Origin: Rhyacophila brunnea
Lineage: Eukaryota; Arthropoda; Insecta; Trichoptera; Rhyacophilidae
NCBI GenBank assembly: GCA_022495005.1
Contig: JAGYXB010001104.1
Location: forward strand, 496,001-560,000
Reading direction: 5' to 3'
DNA length: 64,000 bases
A program made the position numbers and the translations under genes. The notes under the pieces were generated by a model that saw only the letters and a program-made list of their open reading frames with translations, ran no database searches and had not been told where the DNA came from. Shown here piece by piece: positions 12,006 to 23,426 of this stretch. Position 1 is the stretch's first letter. Every line of letters starts with the position of its first letter.

Positions 12006-14306
12006 GATGAGTCCCTCAATACTTGTTTTAAGTATAGATGAATCGAGTTATCAACCTGCATACGTGGATTCGCTCTAGTTTTAGCCCTTTGCTCTAGATT
12101 CAAACAAATATTGATTGAACAAATAGAGCCAGTATTCTACCCATAACGGTATAATTATATAATAATAAATACTTATGCACTCGAATTTCGTGATTCAAAG
12201 TGTTAAAACTACTGGAGTAATAATTATAACCCGCTCTATGGAATAGCGGCTGTGAATTGTTTTTGTTGAGTATTCTTTTTTATTTGTACAATCAAACCAT
12301 GCCGCAGCTACTGTTCTACACCGGTGGTACAAATACTTTCTGATCATGATTTAAATTCTTAATAAACGAATCATTTTTGTACCACTTGACGCACCGCTGG
12401 TTTTGGAAAAAAATATTAATTATTTCATTGTATTGGACTGTTTCAACAACTATGTATTGATTACGAACTAACGATCCATTGAAAGGTTTTTTTATTCATG
12501 TGACATTGCATATTATTATCGCATATTATATTATTATTGCATATTATGTCATCTTCGGATTGCATTTGCGTAGGTATTCCTTATGTGCGAAAAACTCATA
12601 ATTTTCATTAGAATAGTTTTAAACTATGAACTAACTAAAGAAACTTTAATTATAGATTATGTACTAACCACTGAGTAGTTACATTAAATTAATTATATCA
12701 TTAAGTAGTTATAATTGGACAAATATATGAGTTTAGAAAACTCAGAAAAACTGTATATCTGACACAAAATTATCAACTTTGAACTTAGCAATATCTGACC
12801 AAATATTAGCAAGAAAGAAAACATAATTTTATTCTTAGTCTCATTAATTGATCCACAAATACACAACTGAAATTACACACTGTTTATCATTAAATTTGTT
12901 CAGTGTGTAAATTTGTTCAGGTTTTTTTCTGATACTTTCCAGTTACTGTGTTCATATATCATTTATTATAGAGGACAGTTTCCTTTCAGATTTTTTGATA
13001 CCCTGATTTTCTCCATTTTTTTGTTTGTATATTGTTTAACCTTTTTAAAGCAGTGAATCTCAAACTGACCACTTAGAAAGGGACAAAAGAAATCGATATG
13101 AACCGAATTGGGTTTACATTTACATAATATTATGCATTAAAATGTTTTTTTTAAAACAAATAAGTACATCACTTTTAAATATATTTCCCTCAGTATGTGT
13201 TTCTAGAAAGTGATACTATATGATTGTATATAATATGCCAGCATTATACATTCCATTTCAATGAGTTTTTACCGGTAGTTGTTTCTTGTGGTCAAAACTT
13301 TAACTTGTATATTACGCACAAACATAGCATATACCTAGTCATATTTTATCGTCGTACATCAGTATAAATCGAATTCAAACATTTCTTTACCAGTGGACGC
13401 CATTAAGTATAGCTTGTAGATATATACTATGCACAATCATCGCATTTAAAGTGATTTTTAAAGTAGGTACATAAGTACGTAATATAACATTCATAATTGA
13501 GTAGGTTAAAAGCAAAAGGGCTACTCTGCATTACCAAGAGATTGCAATATGCGGATGAGAATAATTAAACAACTTTGCTGGGGGTATAGCTATATCAATT
13601 ATATCATATTACTAGAATATACTGATATACTTCAATCATTGTTTACATTAAAAATACCAACGTGGTTTTCTTTAACCTGAATATTGCATTTGAAAAATGG
13701 TGATAAGCCCTTGTGCTTTTAAGCTACCTACTCTATTTAAAGTCGTGAAACCTTCTGCTTGTATATGAACATACAATACATTTAAATGTCTTAAAAAATA
13801 TTATGTACCTACAATCTATTTTTGTCCTATATTTTCTTCAAAATATGGTTACCGCAAGTATCCTGCACGAAGGCGCCAGGCCCATATGTTTTCTTCTTTA
13901 ACCTCTCTCTTCCCTACGAAAATTGTCAAATTACCAAATCAGCCTAATGGTATTAGATCGGTGATTCTCAACATTTTTTGGCATAATCCTTCAAACATTT
14001 TTTTAAATCTCTGGAACTCCAAACGGTTTCAAATAGTGCGTTTAGTAAACTTTTGCGAAATCTCGCGGACCCCTGATTGGAGATGCTTAGATACTTCAGT
14101 CATGATAATCACCTTCTGTTCGGACCTGGTTTTCCTGGAGTTTCCCCCCGTATGATGTTCACAATATATTTATATAATTTAATTAATGGAAATAATTATA
14201 TTTTGTTATTAAAGTCAAATAGTATCGAAATGTTTTCTTAATCCATACTGCAATTATTCAAGTAAGGTGTATGTGCCATGTGGTATAGGTATATCTTTGA
14301 TATATA
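12006..14306 (+). other. Intron 1, region with repeat scraps only
   Basis: AT-rich, no gene recognised. A 33-bp block at 12695-12727 recurs exactly at 17346-17378. A block near 13492-13530 (TAATTGAGTAGGT, AGCAAAAG) resembles 39173-39205. At 13960-14080 the sequence resembles the end of a decayed hAT element (GGTGATTCTCAAC...GCGGACCCCTGA), but the other end was not found. Confidence 0.45.
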
Positions 14307-15097
14307 TGTTACGCCGAATGTGCGAAATTGACTATTACATGAAATGGGCAAAATTTTGCCTAAATCATGAAAAATGCAAGCCCGTTGCCTTATTCATGAA
14401 TTATGCAAAATATCTGCCGAGTGTGTGAATTCGGCAGTAATTTTTCTGCCTAGTTCATGCATTGGGCAAATTAGATAGCAGCGTTACGGTGGTGTTTTTT
14501 GCAACTAAACCAAGTGTGTGAAATGCTCATGCATTGGTCAAAATAGATGGTCGCGCTCCGGTGGTGTCTTTTGCAACTAATCAAATGTGTCAAATGTCAT
14601 TGATTATGATTATATAAAAATATACCAATCAATAACTACAATGACGTTCATATCCATTTACTATGCCCAAAAAAAAACTAGAACTATAATATGACAAGGG
14701 AAGAATTTTATTAAAAGGTATTTTCGTGCTTGGGTATCAATCGTGCAATGGTCGATTGTTTGTTTGTTATAGTATGATTTGATAGTTTGTTGACACTTGT
14801 TAGCTAACCTCAAAATGGACATTCAGTTGAATTCAGAATTACAAAACCTTACCTAACCTAACCTAATAATAATAATGTTATATTATGTCCAATTATAACT
14901 AATAAAACCATCCGTATTAAATTTACTTTTTCTACTGTCAAGTTGACAGTTTAAGAATTCCATACCCTGGCGAATTCACGCACTCGGCAGATAATTTACC
15001 TAATTCATGAATAAGGCAACGGGCTTGACTATTACATGAATTAGCCAAAATTTTGCCTATTTCATGTAATAGTCAATTTCGCACATTCGGCGTAACA
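14307..15097. mobile_element. MITE with ~140-bp inverted ends and TA flanks
   Basis: This 791-bp element begins TGTTACGCCGAATGTGCGAA and ends with the exact complement. The inverted match continues for roughly 140 bp per side (for example GCCCGTTGCCTTATTCATGA near 14383 against 15003-15025). TA dinucleotides flank both sides (14305-14306 and 15098-15099). Inside is a degenerate direct repeat of about 75 bp (near 14457 and 14530, sharing CGGTGGTGT and TTTTGCAACTAA) and a TTAGG-type run near 14848. No transposase is encoded. Tc1/mariner-like affiliation is suggested by the TA flanks only. Confidence 0.7.
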
Positions 15098-16107
15098 TAT
15101 GTATACAATATTGTATTTATAAACACCAACCTGTTGCAACGCTTTCTTCTTAGCAACGAAGAGTGCCATTCTAGATTAAATTACTTATTCGATTCGCTTT
15201 GATTTTTGACTCAAATGTAATTTTCTTTCATTCGCGTTTTATTTTCGTACCTACGTAGATACCGACTTATAAATATTTTTTGTGCATTTTTACTCGCTGG
15301 CTCATCCACCGAATTTGATTAAACGAACATTTCTGTTTGCATCAAGCTCTTACATAATATTATGTAATATGTTTAATTACGTGATTTAATTAGTAAGCCA
15401 CGCTGTTAAAGATTAATATGAATATTAAAAATACAGTTAATCCTTGTCGAATACGCGGATCGTTACTGGGGTAACATTGGAACATTGTTTAACTAAAATG
15501 TGTTTGAAACTGCAATGAGAAAATCTAGTCTACAAAAATATATAATTTGCATTCTCAAATTAACTATTTAGGTAGGTACTTACTTAAATATTTTGTTTTC
15601 TCAAATTCCGTTAAGGCTATACCTCAGATGAGGCATGATCTAAAAAGATCGTGACTAGGGGATGCGCGGATTGTGCAAATGACGCAAGCCGAACGAAATA
15701 TTATTTGTCATAAAAATTCAACATGCGTCCATTTAATGTTACTTATGTTTATTGCTATATTACTAATAATAATAGTATATTCATTGACATGTTTTCTTTT
15801 TCAAGTACATGCGGAACGTTTTTTAGTCATCTTTACACTATTTAAGAATATATTCCTCCGACGCCATCACAAAACAAATTGACGTGCTCACAAGTCGACT
15901 ATCGCTCTCCGAATGGCAACGCGGCTGAAATTACGTCCCACATAGTGTTGAAAATTATTTGCCGTTTCACTTATGTACGCTCTTAATATTGGCGATGATA
16001 TTTTGTTATATTTTTGTATCAAAGTATTCACGCTAATTTTTAGATTGCATCAGGATCACTCTAATTAATTAGATAAAGACTTAACAAATATAACCGAAAT
16101 ATGTATC
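15098..16107 (+). other. Intron 1, region without a recognised gene
   Basis: AT-rich sequence with no domain, repeat pair or splice-bounded frame that I could support. The hydrophobic frame at 15673-15882 is low-complexity. Confidence 0.45.
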
Positions 16108-17020
16108 TATAAAACCCTCATCAGACAAATTTTGATCGGCCTTATTAACAAGAATAAGAACACACTGGAAATCTTTGAAGCAAAGACAACGAGAAGGGTT
16201 TTCGTAGGTGTATGGGAAGATAGCAGGTGGCGAAAAAGGCTTAGTAATGTAGTAATGTAGTACTTATTATTCATACCTGTGATGCGTCTATCATCTCGCA
16301 CGTGAAAGTAGGATGACTCCGTTGGTCAGACCATGTCCCATGGATGTAGGATATCGTGGATGGAGGTAGGCTGTTATGATCCGCCATAAATAGTGCACAC
16401 TAAACTTTGTTAGTCATACGTATTTTTTTCATTGAACTTAGGCTACAATTGACAGACGGTTTTGGTTAGCTTTTAAAATTCAATTAAACCCTGCGAAAAC
16501 CAAGCCATAATGGATAACAGTCAAAAAATACTGGTCTATCTGTAAAATATCTAAAATTATGCCATTAAATCATATATTATTGTGGATATTTTATAGATAG
16601 AATAATATTTTTTTTCTGTTATTGTTTCGTTTAGGCTGGGGTTAGTGAATTCAAACAAATTAACCAAAAACGTGTATAATATGTATTCCAAACTCAACTA
16701 AAACCAATAAGTATGAATGAAAAAGTGTGGATAATGTTGTCGAATCGCCAGTAGTATACCAAAACTATTATGACTTGGTTTAGACAGGGTTTACTTGATT
16801 TTTAAAACTAATCAGCACCATCAGTAAATATTGTAATCTTAGTTCAATGAAAAAAAATACGTATGACTAACAAAGTTTAATGTGCACTATTTATGTCAGA
16901 TCTTAACAGCCTACCTCCACCCTTCGCCACTGGAGGATATACATCCACGCATGAGGCTGCTCTTTGCGAGACCAAATAAGAAATGGATGTGCGGGAGTCA
17001 AGTAGTTGGACTGTGAAGAA
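16108..17020 (+). pseudogene. LINE reverse-transcriptase C-terminal relic, split by a MITE
   Basis: From 16108 the plus strand reads YKTLIRQILIGL and, further on, TLEIFEAKTTRRVF and VWEDSRWRKR. Near 16314-16340, after stops, comes LRWSDHVPWM. These match the conserved C-terminal tail of insect non-LTR reverse transcriptases (YKTLIRPVL..., LEVFERKxLRRI, LRWxGHVxRM). After the MITE insertion (16355-16932) the relic resumes with FARPNKKWM, matching the GRPKxRWxD motif. Several stops are present, so it is an old, dead fragment. Confidence 0.62.
16355..16932. mobile_element. MITE family A, copy 1 (hAT-like)
   Basis: A 578-bp element with inverted arms of about 80 bp. The left arm is at about 16361-16442 and the right arm at about 16839-16920; both hold the complementary blocks GGAGGTAGGCTGTTA and CATACGTATTTTTTTCATTG. 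The right terminus read outward-in is CAGTGGCGAAGGGTGGAGG. An 8-bp flank TAGGATAT/GAGGATAT (16347-16354 and 16933-16940) matches at 7 of 8 positions and supports a hAT-type insertion into the LINE relic. A second copy lies at 42601-43158. Confidence 0.75.
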
Positions 17021-18189
17021 ACATACATTGCAACCATAGGGTTAAGTAAGTAGTCAGAGGTTTTACTCTAAACCCCTGGAAATCCATTGTAAAAAGCTTT
17101 TACGAATTTATCAATCAGATATTAAAAATGTCAGAATTGAAATGACATAGGTAGGGTTATTTGATACGAAAACTATTTATAGTCAATCGGTCATTCATAG
17201 GTACTTACTTACCTATAATTTTAAAAATACGGATTTATACTGACAAAATAATGTTTTTTCGTAATGTATTTTAACTCACAGATTTTATTTGGGTTTCTAA
17301 CTCGATTAAGCTATGTTTATAGTAGACATTAATATTTAATGTATAATATCATTAAGTAGTTATAATTGGACAAATATAATAATTAATCAAGAATAACTTA
17401 ACTTTATATTATCACATTTATTGACCCTGTTGCAATGGGAAATAAAATGCTCTAATCGATGACGATTAGTATTTTATTTACGATGTTTTTATCATTATTT
17501 TAGATCTAAAGTGCCATGTTAGATTTAATTATAGTATGCATATATGGACGCTCATTTCTTAAATCTTACTCTTTCTATACTGTTTCCTACTAAACATCTA
17601 AATTTTACTTTATTTTTGTATTATTGTCACGCAAATACAACCCATTGCCCAGGGTTAGAGTGAAACTTTGTATCATGTACTTACTGGAAATACAAAAAAT
17701 AGCGGTGGTGTCAATTTGTAAATAAATAAATAAGTAAATTAGCTAATATATTAGTATGTTACTGCTTACTTTTATCTGAAGCATAAGAATAGTTGATAGC
17801 TCATAGCGGTGATAAAATGTTTTTTTTCTTTCGGAAAGGGAAATTCCGAACGAAAGTAATCCGTTGATAAATCTTAAGGATTACCAAATAGTAGAAAGCT
17901 AGCTGGTAAATGGTATGACATTAATAATATCCTTACATGTTTCATATGTAGCAGTAAGTTGAATTAATAGTAATCTGAGATAATATATTATATTAATATT
18001 ACTCTTATCACTATGTAAAGAAAACACACTGTATAATTACGCCATATTTTTAAACATACATAATTTTGAAAACACTTCTGAGAGATTCTTAGGTATTTAA
18101 ATATTTTTTTGAGTGAAAATATTAAAAATATCTATCTGTTTCAGACAATTTTGAAACATTTAAGCCCTATTTGTTAGCGCATATTTTTA
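17021..18189 (+). other. Intron 1, region without a recognised gene
   Basis: AT-rich sequence. It contains the second copy (17346-17378) of the 33-bp block found at 12695-12727. Nothing else was recognised. Confidence 0.45.
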
Positions 18190-18195
18190 ACTCTT

Positions 18196-18585
18196 CTTCT
18201 TGGTCGTGCACTCATGGCTGAGGATCGTGACCACATTTAAATTTCGCCATCCTTTGAGCGACCAAGACTTTCCATCCTTCTCGATCTTCAGCTTCTCTCA
18301 GGGCAGAATGGATGGTGCCCCCAGTCAGCTCTTTCACTTGGTCGCTCCATCGCGCAGACGCTCTTCCTCTGCTTCGCCTTCCCTGAAGGCTACCCAAAAC
18401 TACCAGTCTCTCCAGGTTGTCCGGTCCGCGCCTGACAATATGTCCAGAATTCTTCTCAGACATATCGTCGAGAGCCGTTCCTTTATCTTCAGTCTCTGGA
18501 TGATTGACTGGTTCGTCCTGTGCTCCGTCCAAGATATGCGAAGCATTCGGCGCCAACACCACATCTCAAAGACATTTTTTTGGAT
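18196..18585 (-). pseudogene. LINE reverse-transcriptase C-terminal relic with one frameshift
   Basis: The minus strand encodes the end of a non-LTR retrotransposon ORF2. One frame (about 18585-18455) contains WCWRRMLRISWTEHRTNQSI and LRRILDIL. A second frame (about 18455-18212) continues with GHIVRRGPDNLERLVV, RSRGRASARWSDQVK and AEDREGWKVLV, then a stop. The order and spacing fit the C-terminal domain of craniofacial-development-protein-2-like LINE proteins common in insects. The frame change near 18455 and the absence of the RT core show a 5'-truncated dead copy. GC content is higher than its surroundings. It sits next to a hAT relic (18600-19210). Confidence 0.75.
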
Positions 18586-18599
18586 AATTACATATTTTA

Positions 18600-19210
18600 G
18601 GTTTCAGCACATATTTTTACATAAACACAAAATTAATTAACACAATAACACTAGTAAACACAATTGGAATGTAAGAATCACCTACAAAGTCATTAGTGGA
18701 GCAAATTAATATTGTAAACAATACTGCTGCTAAAATAAGAAAATGTTCGTGGACCAATTGGAATAAAATAAGTACAAAATTAAATAGTGTTTTAAATAAA
18801 AATAATGGACTTCAAACGCTGCAGAATATTAAAGCTGTTTTGGAAAATCCATCAGATGTTTCAATATTTTCTACTTCAGAAATAGTTTCATTTACATACG
18901 TAGAAGTGTAAAGAAATTTTTCTATGTAAGTATAAAAATTTGCTAGGATCAAATTGTCAAAGATTCACTTTCGAAAATTTGAAGCCTTATTTTATTATTT
19001 ATTGTAATAAAGCGTTTTCTGTTGGTGAATAAATAAAAAAATAAACTGTTGAAATATATATATGATTTATTGTAATACTTTAATAATTTTTAGCACCTAT
19101 TTTTGTTTTTTAGCACATAATTATGAAATTTTAATAACATATTTTCCAACTATATCTACATATTTTAGGGGTACCTATTATTCATTTTTTAGCACCTAAA
19201 AATCCTAAGC
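18600..19210 (+). pseudogene. hAT transposon relic with partial transposase frame
   Basis: A plus-strand frame (18696-18911) reads KISTKLNSVLNKNNGLQTLQ, then NIKAVLENP. This resembles the segment of ZBED-like hAT transposases upstream of the dimerisation domain (KLxxVLxKNPGxxTL). Around it a motif of the form (T/C)AGCAC(A/C)TATTTT recurs about five times (near 18175, 18606, 19092, 19113 and 19190), in the manner of hAT subterminal repeats. No start codon, catalytic residues or paired termini were found, so this is a remnant. Confidence 0.42.
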
Positions 19211-19212
19211 CT

Positions 19213-19457
19213 AATTATAACTAATAGAAAAAATCTTTTTGAAAAATGTAAGACACCCCGCAGGAATCGAACCTGCATCTCTCGGGTATCGCGTCCATGC
19301 ACATAGACCACTATGCTAAAGGCGTCATACTTAATTGTGACAAATTTTAACTAATGGCTTTTAATGCCCTCTGAAGCGCTTTTGAAATTGAGCTACTATT
19401 GACGATCGGCTTTTGTATTTTAAATAGTAGGTATTACTTTAATTACTAACCGACGTC
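19213..19457 (-). mobile_element. tRNA-derived SINE family B, copy 1
   Basis: On the minus strand an A box (TAGCATAGTGGTCTATGTGC) and a B box (GCAGGTTCGATTCCTGC) lie about 40 bp apart, at 19262-19325. They are preceded by a ~130-bp 5' part starting GACGTCGGTTAGTAAT and followed by TTTTTCAAAAAGATTTTTTC. The whole layout is shared with the interrupted copy at 25988-26232 plus 35307-35345. The tRNA part sits in the middle of the unit rather than at its 5' end, which is unusual. Confidence 0.65.
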
Positions 19458-19499
19458 ACTTTTATATTAACCATATTTTTAGTATTCCGTATTTTGAAC

Positions 19500-20034
19500 T
19501 TCTTCCATCGTTATGGGTTGGGCTGTAAAGAGCCATATAATCCGTTTATGAATGAATATGGTAGGTATTTATAATTTGCTACACATTTTAAAACTGCTGT
19601 TGAATACCTACAGTTTTCTTATTTCTTCGAAAACGTATTTCATTAATTTAAAGATCAGTTCTGTAATTCCGATGTGCCGGAGTCATAATATTATTTAGCG
19701 ATTACAGTCGAAACATGATTTCGTTTCAATAAACAATTATGGCTCGAAGATCGTATTTCCCATTCTTAGATTTCTGTGTTAAGTAAGACAGTGGTCGTCA
19801 ACCACAGCCAATTTTATTGTTTTAATAATTCATATTTATTTACGTTTGCTAATAATCGTTGTGATTGTTAATGAAAACCTCTAGGTTGTCCTGAAACTGT
19901 TCTAATCAGGGAACACAAAATTAATCTTCCCTGGTTCTAATCATTGACTTGTGGTCTATATAAACAAAACATTTGAAAAATAAAAGCATTTTTGGTATTC
20001 CAACGACCATAATCCGCTGGCAACATAGTTTTCA
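19500..20034 (+). other. Intron 1, region without a recognised gene
   Basis: AT-rich sequence; nothing recognised. Confidence 0.4.
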
Positions 20035-20089
20035 CTAATCCCCTTGATGCCGAAAATCGTCATAATTTAGTACATAAACGGAATAAAAA

Positions 20090-20170
20090 GTAAAGTTGAC
20101 GGGCGGGAACGATCCATATATCTTTCGATTAGTGAGCACGCACGCTGCCAATTGTGCTATTCCGACTATT
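20090..20170 (-). mobile_element. Possible tRNA-related SINE head
   Basis: On the minus strand TAGCACAATTGGCAGCGTGC resembles a pol III A box (TAGCTCAGTTGGTAGAGC), and GGATCGTTCCCGCCC about 40 bp later resembles a degenerate B box. It cannot fold as a full tRNA. No tail or duplication was found. Confidence 0.4.
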
Positions 20171-20354
20171 GAACGAGCGATAATTATTATCCATATTATT
20201 TTCATTAATCGATATAAAAGAAAACTATTATTGTAGACGCAAACCAATAAATTATCGATTATTTTTCAGTAGTATTCCAATAGCAATATAACAATACTTC
20301 AACCATGAATTATACTAATAATCTACGTGTCTGAGAATGAAAAGCGAAATAAAG

Positions 20355-20503
20355 AGTAGATTTTTGGGTTTCCACCGTGTGTTCTTCTTCCTTCTTTCCT
20401 CGACGTTTCGTGTTCGTTGCAGAGGCCATTATGAAGAGATGATACTGATTGACGTCGAGGAAAGAAGGAAGAAGGACACACGGTGGAAACCCAAAAATCT
20501 ACT
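20355..20503. repeat. Near-perfect 51-bp inverted repeat (hairpin)
   Basis: Arms 20355-20405 and 20453-20503 are reverse complements with a single mismatch and enclose a 47-base loop. They are much more alike than the other inverted repeats here. Transcribed as part of the intron of the PPM1-like gene, it would form a long RNA hairpin. It lies about 325 bp upstream of coding exon 2. No protein domain is seen; the open frames across it are by-products of the symmetry. Confidence 0.85.
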
Positions 20504-20827
20504 ACGATAAAAAACAACCGTGAAAGCCTCAAACATTATACAAAATAAAGAGTTTCGCGTATGTCGCGTGTGTTCGCCAGATACTAATTTAAAAAAATAT
20601 GCATGTGTTTGAAGTGATTTGCAGACATTTACACGGGTTTCATGGTTCCACAACACTAGATTATTTTACCTCATAAGTAGTGCTTGCAAATAGATGAAAA
20701 ATGTCCGTAAAAAAAGATATACCCCGTCGATAGAACACACTATGCGAATAATGAAAATATGAAATTGTATAAAATTCTATATTTTAGTTTTATTATTTCT
20801 TATTTTAATTGAATTATTTTGTTACAG

Positions 20828-20955
20828 CGATTGCCCCCCTGGACTGATAGCACCACTATGCCGAGAAGTTCTGGAAGACGTCAGAAAGGCTTGCATGGCA
20901 AACCCCCACGATTTCGGCTACACCCCCCATAATACACACCCTAACAATACGATAG
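20828..20955 (+). CDS. PPM1E/PPM1F-like protein phosphatase, coding exon 2
   Basis: A 128-bp exon is preceded by a pyrimidine-rich tract and TTACAG, and followed by donor G|GTAAGA (20956-20961). It enters with one base completing codon 78 (Asn) and leaves one base for codon 121. The translation contains DCPPGLIAPLCREVLEDVRK and GYTPHNTHPNN with no stop. It is markedly GC-richer than the flanking intron. Phase fits both neighbouring exons exactly, which is the main support. The segment belongs to the variable N-terminal region that precedes the catalytic domain in PPM1E/F proteins. Confidence 0.8.
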
Positions 20956-21449
20956 GTAAGATTTGCCCTATGCTTTAAATATCCAGATTAATTATTAACT
21001 GTCACAGTTTGATGCACACGTTGTCACTGGTTGAAACGTCGCTGTCGAGATTAGGTTTTGACATTTGTGGAGTTATCTTAATTTTATAGCAGCATGACTT
21101 TCAAAAATTTAATGCTGTCTATTGTTAATTCTACATAATTAATATGCTCACAGAATATAATATGAATTTATTAAAGCGTGCGTAATAAACTGATTCGTGC
21201 AAATTATATTACGCCCCCTACCCTAAATTGCTGCTACACATTTATTTATACAATAGGCTTTTGCAGTTTTTGTCCAATGCGCCATCATATTGTACTGTAA
21301 GTAAAAAATAATTATTATTCCTACATACTTAGTTAAAAAAAAACACGAGTAAGGGACCCATAAGAAAAACGTTAAATATTGTTGTCATCATTAAATTTGA
21401 ATTTCGAACACATTATGATTGTATTACCTACATACATACAAACTTATTT
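20956..21449 (+). other. Intron 2 (20956-62183) of the PPM1-like gene, left edge
   Basis: Intronic sequence following exon 2. The whole intron is 41,228 bp and contains the Gypsy element and most MITEs in the window. Nothing specific was recognised in this first stretch. Confidence 0.55.
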
Positions 21450-21505
21450 GCACGTGTTTGAATATGTACCGTTAAAAAAACGGTTAGGTACATGTTCAAA
21501 CACGC
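21450..21505. repeat. Hairpin at the left border of the long inverted-repeat element
   Basis: CGTGTTTGAATATGTACCGTT and CGGTTAGGTACATGTTCAAAC are imperfect complements separated by an A-run. They form a hairpin that abuts the left arm of the 21503-24761 element. A different hairpin marks the right border (24731-24785). Confidence 0.6.
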
Positions 21506-22160
21506 GCGTTAATATGATCTTACTCCCTACTTCATTTATCGTTTGTCAATTTATGGCTACCGCCGTATGTTGTAGCTTAGCCACTGGGAAATTCCAATAG
21601 AAATGGCGTATTTCAAAAAAACACTACCTTATTCTTAGGTCAATAATTATTATAAAGCAATCATTATTCATAGGATGTTTATCACATTTGAATGGTCAAA
21701 GACATAGCTTATAATCAGTATCTTTAAAATTATCTTCAAATGTGTTAATCTTGCCCATTTTTGAATAATAAAATGCCTAATTCTTGTCAAATTTGGGATC
21801 ACAAAGATTATAAAATATAATCTCCTGTCGTAAATATGTCACTATATAATGTTAACATTAATTTTACTAATGGTTTTCTAAATGCATTTAAAAATTAATA
21901 AATCTAAAAAATCTTAACACTACTGCACATGGACATACTGAAATATGACTATATTCTAAAACATTAGATCGAGAGGTTTAAAAGAATACTATTTTATGTA
22001 ACAAACATACTTTATATAGTCATCAAATGTTTAAAATAAACATTAATGATAATAAGGCTTCAAAATTATATAAATAGATTATCTACAACGTTTAAGGAAT
22101 GTCCAGGGTTATGCTCTGAAAATACCATAAAAGCTCCATTTTGACCTACGCTGAGCATGT
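21503..22160. repeat. Left arm of a long inverted-repeat element
   Basis: This 658-bp arm pairs in inverse orientation with 24116-24761 across a ~1.96-kb spacer. Shared blocks include CTGGACATTCCTTAAACG (complement), AAGCTATGTCTTTGACCATT (complement) and the GCATTTTATT/AATAAAATGC zone. Divergence is visible as scattered substitutions and short indels, so the arms are not recent. The layout resembles a foldback or long-TIR DNA transposon. Confidence 0.75.
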
Positions 22161-23426
22161 GGGCCCTTAAGTATTAAAAATATTTTATACATACGTATAG
22201 ATAGGTAGTGATTACGCAAAAAGATATCAAACCAATCATCAGAAAGTAGGAGTGTCATATTGATTATTAGTTTATCAAAATAAATATTAAAATTTAGTCA
22301 CTTTAAATTAAACGATGGTTGCGTAAATGGTTTGTTTGATTTTGGATTTCCATGTACCTATATAATAAATGTATTTTTGTAACCTAGTTACAAATAGATT
22401 ACCCGTCAAAATACTTGTGAAGGTAGGCTAATTAACATACCCATCAAGTCGCTGTGTAACACGGACGACTATTCGAAAAATTGATTAGTCGGTGGATTCT
22501 AAGTGTGTGGAAAGAATTGTCGAAAACCATCTCTGGTCATGGTCTTGTGCTCGTTTCAAGAAAGCCATAATAATTACCTGGCCCGATGATTTTGCATTAA
22601 AGAAATCAACACGTCTTGTTGTATGAACTGCGTAACTACCAGAGTTCTGCGCTTGCTTCGGTGTTTCTACTTTTTGCTTATATGAATTCGACGGAGCGTA
22701 CTGCTATTAATTTAGTTTACCATTATTCATAATATTATAAATAATGTAAATATATCATGCTGGCATATTGTTATTATGCAATTCAAGTTGATATATTCTG
22801 CAATATTAATATTACACCCGCGAGATACCGTCACTAACTACCGACAATAACTTAAATAGGCATATAACTGTTAGTTGTAACTATATTATCTCCAATTCAC
22901 GCCCAACATGTGCTATGCTATAACAATCTACTTACACGTCAATACCAGAGATGTTAATATAATAATATGCTCAGGTGTTTAATTCCAGAAAAAATAGTGC
23001 ACATTCACATAATAGTTTTTAACTATGTCTGGATTGTCTGGAAAGACGTACAACATTGATTATATTATAGAGTTTTTCAGTAATATACATATTAATTTCA
23101 TATACCTCAGCGACCCATATCCAACGCGTAAAACGCAGATCCACATTCAGTTGTAATTTAATATGATTTCATTAAGATTTTTAATGGAAACCATTAACCT
23201 TTCATAATTTTATTTCCTTAACCAGCTTACGTTAAAGTCGTTTTCAAATTAACCATAGGGCCGCCCGCGTGACCACGCCATATCACTGATTTGTATTGCA
23301 TCACTCACGGCCTGCTACAGGAGCGAAAGAAAGAGACAATTTGAATTCCTCTCGCTTTAAATTGCGAGTAGTTTTCTCTTACCGCCATGTAGTAGGCTAT
23401 TTGCGCAGTATGATAACAGTTTAACG

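Noticed and set aside
11824..12078. 84-codon plus-strand frame across the tRNA-like region
   Set aside because: It lies inside the SINE (11805-11991) and runs past its target duplication, so the frame is accidental.
20323..20656. Two overlapping minus-strand frames (~70 codons each)
   Set aside because: They arise from the 51-bp inverted repeat and its surroundings, and show no domain.
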